From NCBI GenBank assembly GCA_038502055.1, contig JAXRKN010000043.1, positions 6,882,001 through 6,946,000 on the forward strand: a stretch of 64,000 nucleotides of DNA, written 5' to 3'. Within the stretch, counting starts at the first letter, position 1. Every line of letters begins with the position of its first letter. Origin of the DNA: Tanytarsus gracilentus (taxonomy: Eukaryota; Arthropoda; Insecta; Diptera; Chironomidae). Both the position numbers and the translations under genes were made by a program. The notes under the pieces were generated by a model, which saw nothing but the letters and a program-made list of their open reading frames with translations, had not been told where the DNA came from and did not search any database. Below, piece after piece: positions 49,813-64,000 of this stretch.

Positions 49813-52800
49813 TGTCATTGAGTCATAAACAACAACAAAGATGAAAACACACATGAAGTAAATAAATTTGATAAATTTTCAGCATATGGCACAAGACGAA
49901 AAAAAAATCAATAACCACAAAATGCGGCGTTGCCAAGAGCGATAATCAAAGCCTTCTGTCTATCTTATCAGCTCTACATTGTAACTCGTCGCATTATTAT
50001 CATCAGTCACATTTTTATTTTTTTCTCTATCCACTTCCTTCGCGTGTGTGATGAAACATGTCTCGAAAATGTAATTTGATTAATTTGCTTATCGCAGTTT
50101 TAAAAAATTCGCAGCCTGGATAAAATTAGAATTTTTTCCGCCTCGAAAAAAATGGCGTAAGGCTGTGAAAGTAAGAAGAGTGAAATGACGACGGGAAGCA
50201 AGAAGAAAAATGTCTCAATTTTTCTTAACGTCTTCGTGTTCGCTTTGTATCTTGTACCAGCATCCTATAAACCACCCATTCTCTTCTCTTCTCGTCGGCA
50301 ACTGCGTAATTTTCACGATACGAGGCAACTTTAATAGAATTTTTAAAAACACGACATGACCTTTGTGTAATTTTATTTTATTCTTGATTAGAAAAGAATT
50401 TGCAAGTTTGCAGACCCTGAAAACTCTTCTTATCAGCGTTGTCGAGCCTTCTCGAAGAAAAAAACATTCAGATGTTCTTGTTACGAAATTTTTCCCGTCT
50501 CAAATATCATTTTTTTTGCAACTCATTTGAATACAAATATTTTTATTGAAAATTCTCGAGAGCGAAGAAGAATTAAACTTTTTTCATTTCGAGAATATCT
50601 TTAAAATATTCCGCTGATGCCTTGGCAATGCCCACAATAATATCAATTTCAATTTTCATAAATCCAAAGGTTATGTTGATGATGAAAATTTGCGAAATAA
50701 GCAAATCAATAAAGATTTCAGCAAAAAAAGGGCTGAACTCGAATATTCTCGAAAACAAAAATCGATTGAATGAGCAATAAAAAATCCTATCCAACGCCCA
50801 AACGTCAGCAAAAAAGTAAATTTTCATTCTAAGCAAGAATTTATAGGAGGAAATCTCATCACATGAATGTGAGTGTGTGAGACGCACATTCTACAATATC
50901 TTAATGGAGCTGAAAGCATTCTAATGTCTTTCCGGGGTCAATCGTGAAATTTTTTTCAGCATTAAATTATTTAAAATTGTATTCTCTCACATATATATAA
51001 ATCCCAACACAAAAAAAAGCCGTCTTAAAAAGTCAAAGTTTAAATCAGCTTTAATTGTGCTTTAAAATAAACATACGGCGGAATTTTTGCGATGCTACAA
51101 TGTTTTTAAAGCTGCACAGTTTTATCCCATTAGACATGAGCGAAAAGAAAGTAAAAAAAAATCGTACGCAATCAACATCGATTTTACAACAAAAAATAGG
51201 TTCGCAATAAATTACGTCGCATGCGATGATGCGAGAGGATGAGGATGAAAGTTTGTAAAACCCTTTTTTATGTGTGTCCTTCAAAAGACACATTGGAGAA
51301 ACGGCAAAAACGAACTTTTTCCTCCTCCTTCTAACTAATGCACAAACACAGACGTCGTCGTCGCTTCGTTGTTGTTATTGTAGCGCCAGCCACAGAAAAA
51401 TAAATTCTCGTTGAGCAGAAAAATCGATGAAAATCCATATAGCTGGGGTCGTGTATAAATAGCAAAAAAAAAGGAAAACATTTAAGCTGAACCCCAGCAG
51501 AAAAAAAAGTTTTTCATGAGAAGGCTGAATGGTTTAGGTCGTTTCCCTCCATAATGATGGCATGACAAGAACGAGCGTGAATGAATAAAATTGCCTCCCG
51601 GAATTTTATCTCCCCCTTTTTTTTGCTGAGCTGCTGCTGCCGCTTCTCACACACATTTTCTCTCGTTTTTGTATGTCATTTTCCCTCCCCCTAGTTCTTT
51701 ACACTTGGGGAGTACGAAAAGTGGAGAAAAACATTTTAGACAGGGCTGGAAACTTTTATAAACTCTTTAAATATTTTATAAAACTATTTTAAAATCGATT
51801 AAGAAGATTTTTAAAATTTAATTACGTTAGATAACCCTTGCGACGCCCACCTTGTTGTTGTTGTCGACGACAATGGAAGAACCTTGTGCTTTCGTTTACA
51901 CAGTCTCAACCACCCTCTGGGACTAACATGCTATATTAAAGGCAACGCTTTCACCCGCAATGCCACATCATCGCATGAGGAAATATTGCTAAATCTACGT
52001 GCTTTACTTCCATGTGTATTTTCACTAAGTGGATTATTGAATGAAAATAGCTAAAAGCCACTTTAATGTGCAACTTTAATTCTATGTAAATTCTTTCATG
52101 CTCCTTTAAGACTTCCGTAATTATATGCACAAAGTAATCGACAATTTTTTACCCACCCTATGCGCACCTTTTTTTACCGAGCAGCGTCAGAATAATTTTC
52201 TTCTTCTTCAATTCGCTTTCTCTCTAATCGCATGGGTGCCCTTCAATTTTTTTTCGTACTCTTATGTACTCGAGAACTAATTTAAACACTCTCTCCCTCC
52301 ATCTCATCTTGTCTATTGCATAATAAAAAGTTCTCATTTCCAGGGATACGAATTTCTTTTTACTATGCGAGAGAAAATTTTGTATTTGGGTCGCAATAAG
52401 ACGATGAGAAGATGTTTCCCCCCGAAATTCTTGCGAAGATTTTTGATATAGAAGGAAATCTATGCTAATTACATAACATTTTATGAAATTGCTAGACTTT
52501 AATTTCCAGAGAAAGTTTTCTACTTGAGATAAATGTTAATTGGATCTGCATGGAATTAAATGGTCTTTAACAGCCTTTTGTTAATTTTAGGCTTTCAATT
52601 AATTTTCTTTTGTTGTAATTTCGTGAAGAGCAAATTGACTAAGTGAAAATGTTTTAGAATTAATGACTATAAAGCTTTTAATTGAACATTTTCAATTTGT
52701 CTTTAAATAAATTAAATTTTCAATCCATAAAATTAATTTTTATCTCAGGAAAATTTATTCTAAAATTAATCTCAAAACTATTCTCGAATTAATTTGTTGC

Positions 52801-54082
52801 ACAAAAAAATTCTTTTTGCAAAGTTCTTTAATGTAAATTCCCCGCAAACCTTTAAAGTTTTTTTCCCTCACACCACATTTCTCGAGTAGGTAGTTGCCAG
52901 TTCAAAAATAGCAGATGTATAAAGCAAACGAGAGAGAGAAAATTAACGGAATATGCATGCAGACAAGGGAAATGAGAATGAGATTCTACCTGCACTCACT
53001 TAATACTTCTTCTTCTTCTTTTCAGCCTCATCTCGTATATTTTTTTATGATGATGCATATTGCAGTGTGAAAATGCTTCATTATATTATGCATAAAGTAG
53101 CGCCCCGAAGCCTTTTAATTTTCCTTTTAAATGAAATGAATTTTTTACAATTAGATAAGGCCACTTTTTAGCTCTCCTTCTTCCTCTTTAATTTCAAATT
53201 CTAAAACAATTCCAAAGCATGCATTGCATATTCGTGCAAAACTCTTTTCAATCAATTTTCTGCAACATGTTCAGATTTTATGGGGCGACCTGGCTGTCGG
53301 ATTGAAATGCGGCGTTCCTTGCCAAATGTCTGTCAAACGTCTGGCTATAAATAACCCAATTTTTTTAAATTATTAAACATTTTATTTAATTATTTTTATG
53401 AAACATTATTTTTTAAAAAAATATCTTAAAAATTCTAAATCTCAAGTATAAAATTTATTTTCCTGTTTCTTAACTGTATTTGCTTTCTCGCAAGATCGAG
53501 CCAATTGAGCCGTGTAGACAAACCTCATCGTTTCTCGCTCTCAATGATGCTTTTTAGGTCATTACTTTATGTCATTCAATGTTCTCATTTTGTTTACTCG
53601 CACTCGAGTGAAGGAAAAAATTGTAAAGAGCGCAAAAATTATTGCCAAGCGAAAAAAAGTGCTTGACGAGTGAATAAAAAAAATTTACTTCGTTCATCAG
53701 CAGAATATTTTGCATGTGTTAAATGTAAATATAAGACGAATGTTATGAAATGAATAAATAACTTATTATTATTTTTGTGTCTTTGAGCAAGAACAATAAA
53801 ATTTTTCGACATGACAACGGCGCGGATTGCAAAAAATGGCAACAGCTCTCTCAGCATTCAAAGCCCAATTGAAAACAGTTTTTTTTTGTGTTATTCTAAT
53901 AGCAATTTGTTATTGCCCTCTGGCACTACGTATATACATTCATAAAATTTGATTTATTTTTCATCTCATTTTCGTCTGGTCTACATTATATACTTTAAGT
54001 ATTGTGTACATAACCTCACTTCTTATTATGTGCCTCGCTGATGATGATGAAAAAAGATTTTTTATTATTTATTCTGCCGCTG

Positions 54083-54122
<40 letters not shown>

Positions 54123-57100
54123 CAATGAAGTTCACCGCAGCGAGATGAGAGAAGTGAAATTGACTATGGTGGTGGTGACTGCGGTTTGCTTTGAGAACTG
54201 AAATTTCAGATCTTTTTGCAGCAAATGCCTACAAATAATTCGCTGCCATTGTGAAGTACATTCTTCTTCTTTTTCAAAGTAGCTTTTTTACGTTTCAGTT
54301 TTATTTATTATGTGAACTTTTTCCACACACGCTCTCGTTTGATAAGAAATTTAACTTTTTTTATGTACTTTGAAACTGACGTAGCTTGAATTTTTATTTA
54401 ACAACTTCACGATGATACTGAAATAATAATAGTTGTGAAATTTCAGATACAATTCTTAGAAAACAATTTTTCACTTGTGTGCGAACTAAAAATATTCTCA
54501 AACATTCACAAAATAACCAGCTCAAGCGAGTTTCTAATCTAATAAATTTTTTTCCTTAAAAATATAAATAAATCATGATTCACGAAAATTTCCTGTAAAG
54601 CCATAAAAAATTCTAATCTAACCGCGTGCGCAATTAGTTTAAAATGAAGCCATCAAAAATAATAAATAAATAAATTTTATCGTTATTTCTTTACTAATTT
54701 CTTCATCACGTCGTAGACAACAATAAAAATGCCTTAAAAAATCAGCATGAAAACTATCGACTGATGATATTGTCTCTGACTGTTCTCGATCTCTATTTAT
54801 AGCAACAACAGACAGTTATCGATTATCCATTGCAATCAGCTTGCCCCTTTTTCCTCTTCTTCCTCCATCTCCTTTTCCGCTCATCAATAAATTCATTTCT
54901 CTCTCTGATGACTCGGAAATGTTCGAATTTAAATTGCAATTTTATCATTCTGTTTTCTTGCCATTTCTGACACCGGAGAGAATTTCAATCAAGCATTTTT
55001 TTACATACATACATGAGCCGTATGGAATGAATCATTTGTTCAGGGGTCATTTCGGTCATCCATTATACACAAAATTGGTTGCTTGGTGCCTACCAAAAAG
55101 AAGACGAGTGTGATATCAAAGTCTCGATATGGTACGAGTGAGAAAGAGAGAGAATGATGTGGGATCCAGATGAGATGGGTATGGATGTCATTAATCACAT
55201 TTCTGACGACTTTAATCGAATTTTGATAGCGATAGAAAAGTTTACAATGGTGCGCGTGGTTTGCTGGGAAATTTATTTTTTGGTGATGCACATTCATACA
55301 TACAATTCATTCTTATTTCTTACCTAATCATTAAAGAGTAAAAAGTGTGAGAGAGAGAGAAAAAGAAGAATTTTTTAATTTACAGCGCCAACTGAGTGAG
55401 CGGCGGTTAAACTTTGAAGCTCTGAGAATTGAGACTCTCGAAGGGAGAGTACGAGTATGCGGTAACATAATCTCTCTAAATTCTCAACGAACAACAGTTG
55501 TCGAGAGCGATTGACATGATTTTCACACAGCCGAAACTCTCTCACAAAGAATGAAATAGAATGGAAAAACCAAGAGAGGCAAATCGTGAAAATGAGAATG
55601 AGTATAATGTTGCTCGATGTATGGTTGTATGTGTAGCATGAGCGCGCTCTTCTGCTCCTAACCAACACACTGCAGTAGGGTAAGAAATAAGAAATGGCCG
55701 AAGCAAACGAACACGCGACTGTTCAGTGCTCTTGTTCTTTAACTTGAAAAATTCGTAAAACTAATTTAAAAAGGATTTTAATATAAAATTTCTATCACAA
55801 AGGATTTTTTACTTCATATTGTAATCGAGAAAGCAAGTGTTGTTGTTTTATAAAGTGTATAAAGCTGGGTAATTCAAAAAATTCCAATCTGCCATCGAAA
55901 TTCACATTATCCATCCTCTCGCCTCTACATACGTCCTCATTACAAAACGCTTTGGCTGCTGATGTTGCTTGAGCTTCCTTTTGATGAGAATTTAACGAGC
56001 AGAGAGGACTTAAAGCCTAAAAATTTCTCGCTGGACTCATGAGCCAAAAGAAGTGATCAAACCTAAGCTAAATCATATTTGGAGCTATATTAAAGTGCAA
56101 GTGAAATAATTTCCTTCGTAAAAAAATTTAAGGAGTGAGAGCATAAAAAATTCAGTGAACCAAAAAAAAATTCGATATCAATTTTTTTAACGAGCTTAAA
56201 GTTCAAGGAATTTTTTTCATAAATCAGCATAGACTAATTTTATTATGGTCAGCTGCAAAAAAAATTTAAAATGAACATTCGTAGCATTCGTGCTCAGAAA
56301 TTGGAGAATTCTTTATAACAAGCAAAAAATATAGAATTTCTGGTGCAAAAGAGTTTTTGGAATTATATAATTTTTTTTAAAGTGAAATTTCTCTTTTTAA
56401 ATTCGCCTAAATAATTTTTTTCTAATAATAATTTTTGCTCCCTGGGTGTGTCCTTTTTTAAAAGCCATATTTTTTCATTATATTACATTTAAAGACATTA
56501 AAATGAAATCTTGAGAGTTGATTGAAGTGAAATAGACCTCTTATGACTCGAAAAATTCTTTGTGGGTCGATACGTGAGCGAAACTTAAAAGTGAAAATTG
56601 GCAACATCGCATTAAAAAAATTATTTGAGTTCTCGAAAAAAAAATTAAATTTCGCAATTAATCACGATTCTTTCTGACTATGCAAATAAATTGTGTAATG
56701 TGATAATAAGTGTGATTTTTATCAAAAAAAAATATTATTTGCCCCCAAAAAATAATTTTAAAAAATTTAGCGATGGTGTGTCAATTAAATTAGTTCCATT
56801 TAGCAGTTTTTTTTTGAAGTTATTGAAAAAACTCATAAAATAATTTCATGCGAAAAGAAAAATTTTAAAGACGTAAAAAATAACTGCATTTGTATTCAGC
56901 TGAATTTTTTCGGATAGAAAGTAATAATTTGTAATTTCCAATCGTCTGTCTTAAATTTTTCATTTCCTTCTCTCGAATTTATTTCCTCAATCGTCATTTT
57001 GCCACTTTTTCATATTGATTTTAAATGAGGGTAAGAACTAAAATTTACGAGATACCTGAAGAATTTTTTCGAGGCCTAACCTCACCAAAAAAAAACTTTT

Positions 57101-57520
57101 TTGCCATCCCAAATAACCTCAAAAAGATAGACCATAAGGTGAATTAAAATAAAAAAAAGAGTTTTTTGTGCTTGATTTCATTTCCACCTCAGAGGATTTT
57201 ATGTGGAGACGACGTGAAAACCAGAAGTAGAAAAAAAGGCGAAAAACACATCTTCAATTCAATAAGAGGAGTAAATAAGAAGAGAAGTTATGTGCGAGGC
57301 AGAAACACATAAAAAACTTTCTTATGTACGAACGTCAGTGAGAGAGAGAGAAAATACAAAATGGCCGACCTATGTGATTTATTTTTTTTATACACATAGC
57401 AAAGTTATTTTTTTCTTGTTGCCGTTTTCGATGTCGAAAATGAAAATTCAGGAAAATGAATGTGTTTAAGAGGAAATTTATGACTCCTATTAGGCTGGCG
57501 TGCGTGCGAGAGTGATCTAA
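49813..57520. other. Gene-free stretch
   Basis: No supported exon. It holds a (GA)18 microsatellite at 54085-54120 and scattered GA-rich runs near 55340-55360 and 57340-57355, as often seen near insect promoters. The distal part may be promoter or leader of the plus-strand gene that starts coding at 58333. Confidence 0.45.
54085..54120. repeat. (GA)18 microsatellite
   Basis: 36 bp of uninterrupted GA. It could bind GAGA-factor-type proteins, but no gene start is adjacent. Confidence 0.9.
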
Positions 57521-58313
57521 TGGATTGTCCATACGACATAAGCGCAAAAATCAATGCCGAAATATCCTGAGTGTCGACGATGATGATGAAACTTTAAAGA
57601 AGGGAAATGAGGAGCGGAAATTTAAAATCCGTTTTTTGGTGTTGCTGAATTTTTTATCACTAGTGCTCGCTCTCACTCGTGATGTATGTACATGGCGAGG
57701 AGAATTTAATGTGAATTTTCGTAAAAGTTTAATGGGAGCTAAAAAATTTATATGTCTGTTATTTCCTCTTTCTACTTACAGAGAATCCCTTAATACAAGT
57801 GAATGATAAGAAGAAAATTTTATTATTTTTTTGTGTCGCGATTGTAAAATATAAAATCTTGTGCATAGATTGTGAAGAAGCAAAGAGAGAGGAGAAAAAA
57901 ATAAGTAGAACTTTAAGGAATAACTCTTCAACTGAATGAAGTGCATGTAAATAGGAAAGAAATAATTGTGATATTAAATTTAAAGAAAAAAAAGTAAAAA
58001 TATTCTAATAAAACTCACAAAAAAAGTTCTACCTGAAAGAGAGAGAAAAATACAGTGAAATAATGTGTTGATGAATGCTGAAGTGTCACATTTTATTTTA
58101 AGTTTCGAGTAACAACAGCATAAAAAACTTTTTCACATTAAATTTATAATAAATTTTTTAGTTCATCGTCATCGCAAAAGAAATATAGTGTTTTTGATAT
58201 AAAAGAAATAAATTGAAAAAAAAAGTCAATGAGAAATAAGAAAAAGTGAGCAAAAAAAGGAAATAAATAAATAGATTGCTCTGTGAAAAGTCCGTGGGTA
58301 AAAAGTTCAAAAG

Positions 58314-58331
58314 ATGACAGCGTCGGAATGA
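58314..58331 (+). promoter_or_regulatory. Five-codon upstream ORF
   Basis: ATG ACA GCG TCG GAA TGA ends one base before the main ATG at 58333. Such a tiny upstream ORF abutting the main start would favour leaky scanning or termination-reinitiation. Seen in sequence; the regulatory effect is inference. Confidence 0.35.
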
Positions 58332-58332
58332 A

Positions 58333-58508
58333 ATGGAAGCAGCAATCCGGTCACCTCAGGTTGGCACAAGCCAACAGTCAGCACAGCAGCCTCAATCAGA
58401 CCTATCTGCGAGAGGCACAACTGCTGGTCCACCGCCGCATCCACTACACTCAATGTCATACAGTCAACCGCGAACCAGTGTGTCGGGTGGAATCAATGAC
58501 GTTCATCG
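58333..58508 (+). CDS. First coding exon of an unidentified plus-strand gene
   Basis: The frame opens at ATG 58333 (an in-frame TGA lies upstream) and encodes 58 residues plus two bases, ending VSGGINDVHCG-phase at a consensus donor CATCG|GTAAGT (phase 2). The peptide starts MEAAIRSPQVGTSQQSAQQP and is rich in Gln, Ser and Pro (PPPHPLHSMSYSQPR): a disordered N-terminus as is common in transcription factors and RNA-binding proteins. Local base composition is clearly more GC-rich than its surroundings, supporting coding. No domain is present and I do not recognise the gene. No later exon was found in the remaining 5.5 kb, so the first intron is long and the body lies beyond the window. The preceding A-rich sequence (about 57.9-58.3 kb) looks like 5' leader. 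Confidence 0.6.
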
Positions 58509-61500
58509 GTAAGTCCACACACACTCCTCCATTCAAAAATCATTGACCTTGAAATTGAAATCTCCTCGACTTTGTTCTCGGCGAATGGCAATAATGATTT
58601 ATTTAATTTGCCGCCACCAAAGTCAAAATCATTAATGCGAAAAGAGAAAAACGCTAAATTAGGTGCTCGCAGTCATGTCTCGAGAAATAAATTATGACAA
58701 AACACACATTTTTCTCTCTTCATTTCTTTTTCACTCTTCGTGACAATATCGCAAGCACGAGCAATTGTTTTATGTGCTCATTTGCCTCAATTTAGTCGTG
58801 GATATATAAAAACATTTCCGAGAGCGCAAAAAAAAGTTAATTCACTAACCGTATCGTAAAAAATGACCTTCGGAGTTGTTTTCTCGCCATAAAGCGAATA
58901 TTTAAAGAAAAATATATAATTTTTAGTATATAGAAGAGTGTAATCTATAAATATTTCATAAGTCATTTAGGCTAAAAGCGGTCGATTGTTATTTTTTGTT
59001 ACAAATGACATGCGACGAGGGGTGTTTCTATGTAAAATTTGAAACATTAATAAGGCTATTTCATTATTAATGTTTCGACATAATTAAATATTTTAAATCG
59101 ACATCTACATAAATGTTTCATAGAAAAATATCTAGAAGATTCCTCTCTTGCCAATGTAAATGTCAACTGTAATTTGAATAAATTTGAAATTTTGCGTAAA
59201 ATTTATTCGCGGGGTTTTTGCGAAATTGCAGTAAATCTTCCTAAAATGGAAAATAAACTGTTGAAGAATTTTTTGAATCGTAAATGAGTCAAAGGCATTT
59301 AAAGATTTTTAAATTTTTTGAATGATGATTTTTTAATGTGAGATTACAAAAACAGTTTTTGACGCATTAATTTTACGTAGCAATATTAGCCGTAAAATTT
59401 TTTAAATTCTCTTATTATTTGCGTTTTAAATTTATGTAACAAAAAAAATTCAGCACCACTTAATTTTCAGTCAAGCATTTTGTAAAATAAAATCACCATT
59501 AAAATTCTCTTTTGATCCCTTTCAGTATGAGAATTTATTACCTCAAAGTTCATTAATCTATTCGTAATTTGTGTGTCGTTTGGTATTGGCACGTACTAAC
59601 AATTCTTTTTTTGCAGCACTAAAATGTGCCATTAAAATTCAATTTAATTTCCCAACACAATGGCTAAGTTCAACTCATTTATCTCACTCTCTTAGGGCTT
59701 TCTCGGCCTATCGAAGAAATTTTCCTATGTACATGTGGTGGCAGACAAATCGATATGTTTGCATTAAAATTTCATTGGAGCAAAACAACTTTTTATTGAG
59801 TCTCTTAATGAAAATGGAACTTTTTTGTATTTCCATAAAAAAACACTTATGAATCATTTATATTCTCTTGCCCCCTTTTTTGCTTTCCGTTCGCTCACAT
59901 TTTGTGTGTGTTTAAATGAAAAAAAAAGCAATTTAATGCAAACAAACATTTAAAGTTCATAGTTGAAGGCTATTTGTATCTCGTCCATTCATTGATGAAT
60001 GTGGCGAGTAATTAAAACTGCTAAAACTTTCTATATTTACACTCATTTTCTCTGCTCATTGCGTTTGGCCTCCTGCTGCTACTGCTTTATATCACTTTCC
60101 AGTATATAGAGAAAATTTGTGTGTGGGAGATGAAAGAAAATCAATAATTTATAAGCTCTTCAAGAAGAGCAAGACATTAATATTTCACATAGAGACGAGC
60201 GTGCATTTAATATGGAAGACTTTTAGACGGCAGCAGTGAGTTTGTCGTGAAATAGAAAGGTCACGTCTTTATTTTTTTTCCTTATGTATATCAACGACGT
60301 ATTTTGGTCTTTATCAGAAAAACATTTTTACGAGACATGCGCCCATCAATCGCTAGATCCGGGTGGTATTCACCATATGAAATTATCTTTAATGAGCCAC
60401 ACACAAAATTCGCGCACATTCTTTATCAATAAAACACAATACACATAGAAGATAATTTAATTTGCGTGTCTATTCAAATATTTCGACTTTGTTGACGAAA
60501 TTTCGTCACCTTTCTTCTTCTCACAAAAAGTTTATTTTCATTCCACTTAATTTGTTGTTTTCGGAATAGAGAAATATAACGGGTATTTAAAGCGAGTGTG
60601 AGAGAGAAAACCTGGAATATTTGAACACCTTCATAAATATGCATGCGATGTCACGAGCGTTAAAAAATAATATTAATAAAAAACAATTATTTGCGCAGCT
60701 CTAGTAAATTCATTAATTGAATACTTTGTTATCGAATGACAAATTTTTTGTACTCTCACTCTAGTTGATGAGCTTCTGGAAATTCAATATGATTTTAATC
60801 GATTACGTGTCACTTACATAAATTGTACTTCTATAAAATTTCTAACATAAAATTGAAAATTTCTGGACTTTCCTTCAAAAATAGCTTGAAATAATTTAAT
60901 CGATAAACCCTGGGTGTTGCGATGTCCTCGCTCAATGTCAATAAAAAAGAAAACACAAACAAAAAAAACTTTAAAAGTGTTCACTAGAAAGTCTCACGAT
61001 TGACCTTCGATCAGTTCAATAGCTGTGACATAACTTGTGAAAATCAATTTGCATATAAACTGCCTCAATTAATTGCTGATACTTTGCACACGAACTCGAA
61101 CATGTGTTTGCGATGAAATGATTGAAAATAAAATATCTTATCGCTTTATCTGCTATGACAACAACAATTTAATGGAGGTTAAAAATGTAAGAAGAAAAAC
61201 TCCATTCAAGTGCGCACATTGACGTCGTCGTCGTAGTCGAGTGAGGCATACTCATAAAATGCAGTTATCTCATGATGTCTTACAACAACAACAGCGGCAG
61301 ACGTTTACGTGTATATAATAAATTCCTTCTTATCAACATTGCCCTGATTACGAATGTGAAACTTTAATTTCATTATCAGGCGAGTTTATGTTTTCATTTC
61401 ACTCCATTATCGCTTCCCACTCCCATTGTGACGATACACGTTTGAAAAAAATCATTATAAAAAAACTTGAAACTGGTTTCGAGTGGATTTTTAGATGATT

Positions 61501-64000
61501 GAGTTTCTCTGCCTCACTGTCATGGTTTAATGCCAGTGTGCGTTTTATTTCTGCAACATTGTACAATCAACTGATGAATATCAAATGTGTATATCATTAT
61601 ACATTGCGGCATGATCTATAATGACCATTTAACGATCATCACACTGAGCTTTCATCAAAATGATAATTATGAGGGAATAAACATGTTCCCTCAGTCATCG
61701 CCAATTTGAGGTTAGAGCAATCATTCAATCTCCACAATGTGGCGTGTCACGTCGCCTCGAAAAAAATTAAATTATCAAAAATTTTAATTTTTAACTGAAT
61801 TTAAAATTTTTAATACATTTTATGAGATTTGAAAAGGTTTAAAATCTTTAAAAGAATTGATCACCTGCTTCCAGGCCTCATTTATTCCTCCTCCTTTAAA
61901 AAATCTAAATGTGCTCTCGCAAAATAAAAAATAACTCGACATGCAATCACATTAAAAAGCACAGAACCCGTTCTCAAAGGAACTGAGAAGAAGAAAAAGT
62001 TATTATTGTACCCGAAGTAAATGGAACAAGTTATATTTTTTTCCTCCTTTTTGCTATCCAACGTCTCCAACATCGTGGCATTCAGCAACAACAAACAGTG
62101 AAGTGCTTAAATGAAAACGAGTCTCTCCATAAACATTTATTCATCTCTTTCCTTCTTCTCGCTCTCTATGTCGTTTTTTGTTTGTAGCTGACTTGCCATG
62201 ATGAAATCTTATGTACATCGTCTACATACGGATGAAAAGAATTTTCTCTCATGTGTGTCTCTTATTCTTCTTTCGATTTCGATGTTAAACAAGTTTTTTT
62301 TGCTTTATTTTTAAAACGCCAGCAAAAAAATTTTTCGTTTACAAATTTCAAGTTTGAGGCGAAATGAAAAGAAGAAGAAAATTGCGTGTGTTGTTTTTGG
62401 AATCGATGAAAGAGGTTTTTATTTCATGGGGCATATAATAGCACTTGAATACATAAAGTTGAAGTTGGATACCTTTGTCAATTGAGAACTTGTTTAAGGC
62501 AAACACCTAATGAATCGTTTAAAAGTCATCAAATCATCAAAAAAATGTTAAAAAGAAAATTCAATTTTTCTCTTTCAAAAACGTACATTTATTTTTTAAA
62601 ATACCAAAGTCATTAAAGGTCAAACTGCACCGGTTTACAATAAAAAATTGAACACATTTTTCCGCAATACGAGGGAAATAAAGAAGAAGGCATTTAGTTG
62701 TTAATTTTTCTCCATATGTACAATTTTGTTTTGTTGTTTAATGCTTAAACCGGTTAAATGGGATTCATTTAATTATCGTATATAGACGTGTACGATGACG
62801 ATGGCATTTTTAAATGTAATTATCATTTTTCACATTCATAGACTTGCTTCGTTGCCGATTACGTACGACTTTTGTCATCCACATGTGTATACGCTCATAT
62901 ATTCTCAAACTATTATTATTGTTGATTTGTTTTCACTCTTTTTCTATGCGAGACTCGACTTTTGATACGATCTATCGAGCTGCCGTTGTTATTTTAAGCG
63001 TACATGACTGTGCAGAGAGGTTAAGACACTCACATGGGTGTCCATCATTTATCATTTTGGCAGGTTAAGCTACGATCTATGGTGGGAATTTCATGTTGTG
63101 TGTCTCTTTTTTATAATTTACCGTGAATGTGAATTATTAATAAGAAAATTGTCATGTAAAAATCAATAAAGTATTCACATGTTGATGCTAATTGGTTCTT
63201 AGAAAATGAGTGAAGTTATTGACTCGAAAGAATTGTTTTCAAAAATAGAATCGAGCCCACGAGAAGATTCTAATTTAAAATCAATAAACTTGCCACATGT
63301 GCAAGCCATAAAAGAGCGAAGAAATTAATTTTCAACATTCGCCAACGAAAGCCTGTAAAACCTGACTAAGAAGAAAATCTTCTTAGAGCACTGTCTTTAG
63401 CCTTTTAAGTCATAATCCGTTATCGGTTTTCCAACGCATAAAAGCCTTAAAAAGTTTTCATCAAAAACCGCTGCAGTTTTTAAACTAGTTCGCTCACTAT
63501 AACTTTAATCCCGCTAACAACCCAGAAAGAAAATAAAAGCGCTCTAACATTGAACTGCTCGATGAGTAATCCAGCAGAGAGAAATGTATATAAAATAAAA
63601 CACCAGCTCGTCATTGAAGCGAGCAACAAAAAAAATTGTATAAAATAATAATGAAAAAGGAAAGAAATAAATACGCAACGCATATATGGGCGACTTAAAT
63701 AACAATGGGTTAAGATGTGTGTATATTTATACACTTCGTCGTTCGTATGTGCGAATAAAAAAAACTTTTTCGAAGAAGAAGCAGCCTTGGCAGTCGGTAT
63801 ACGGAATTATATAGAATCAAATTATGTTACATAAAATGAATTAATTTATTATTCTTCTCTATATACTCATGCTCGCTTGCTCACTCGTTCACCACTCGCA
63901 ATGAAAAAGAAGCTTTTGTTGTGATTTTTGAACAATGAAAAAGTTCACACAAAAAACCATTTTTTTTATTTGTGTCGTCAATGCAAATCTACATATATAG
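58509..64000 (+). other. Probable first intron of the 58 kb gene
   Basis: After the GTAAGT donor at 58509 no coding exon with a consistent acceptor was seen. AT-rich, with homopolymer tracts. Open frames at about 59571-59852 and 62844-63068 have no recognisable domain or splice support. Confidence 0.4.

Overview
This window is AT-rich eukaryotic DNA with sparse coding sequence, GT-AG introns (many of only 50-60 nt), long gene-poor stretches and degraded transposons. The gene content (EF-hand rhomboid proteases and a large coiled-coil protein with a JAKMIP-like motif) and the gene architecture suggest an insect, most likely a nematoceran fly. The species cannot be fixed from the sequence. All exon models were assembled by eye from splice consensus, reading phase and paralogue comparison.

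Layout. 1-13.6 kb is almost gene-free. It holds two candidate single exons: one on the minus strand at 9009-9086 encoding a signal peptide, and one on the plus strand at 6108-6233. 13,885-28,927 (minus) is one eleven-exon gene for a coiled-coil protein of about 1,142 aa, with a 9.1 kb third intron. 31,112-32,403 is a retroposon-like insertion flanked by 27-bp direct repeats. 34,516-41,977 (minus) is a head-to-tail array of three EF-hand rhomboid intramembrane proteases of the rho-4/RHBDL3 type, called here RhoA, RhoB and RhoC. Each is reconstructed from initiator ATG to stop with its catalytic Ser and His intact. 48,149-49,806 is a noncoding compound repeat made of two minisatellites and four related modules between inverted ends. 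58,333-58,508 (plus) is the first coding exon of an unidentified gene whose remainder probably lies beyond the window.

How the genes relate. The three rhomboids arose by tandem duplication. They share intron positions and phases, a similar promoter/leader block 50-80 nt upstream of each ATG, and a sequence-homogenised catalytic exon in RhoA and RhoC that suggests gene conversion. RhoC has a 60-nt first intron with no stop codon and a length divisible by three, so both the spliced form (417 aa) and the retained form (437 aa) keep the frame. The coiled-coil gene, the rhomboids and the 58 kb gene show no evident pathway link.

Nothing resembling a defence island, CRISPR array, operon or complete autonomous transposon was seen.
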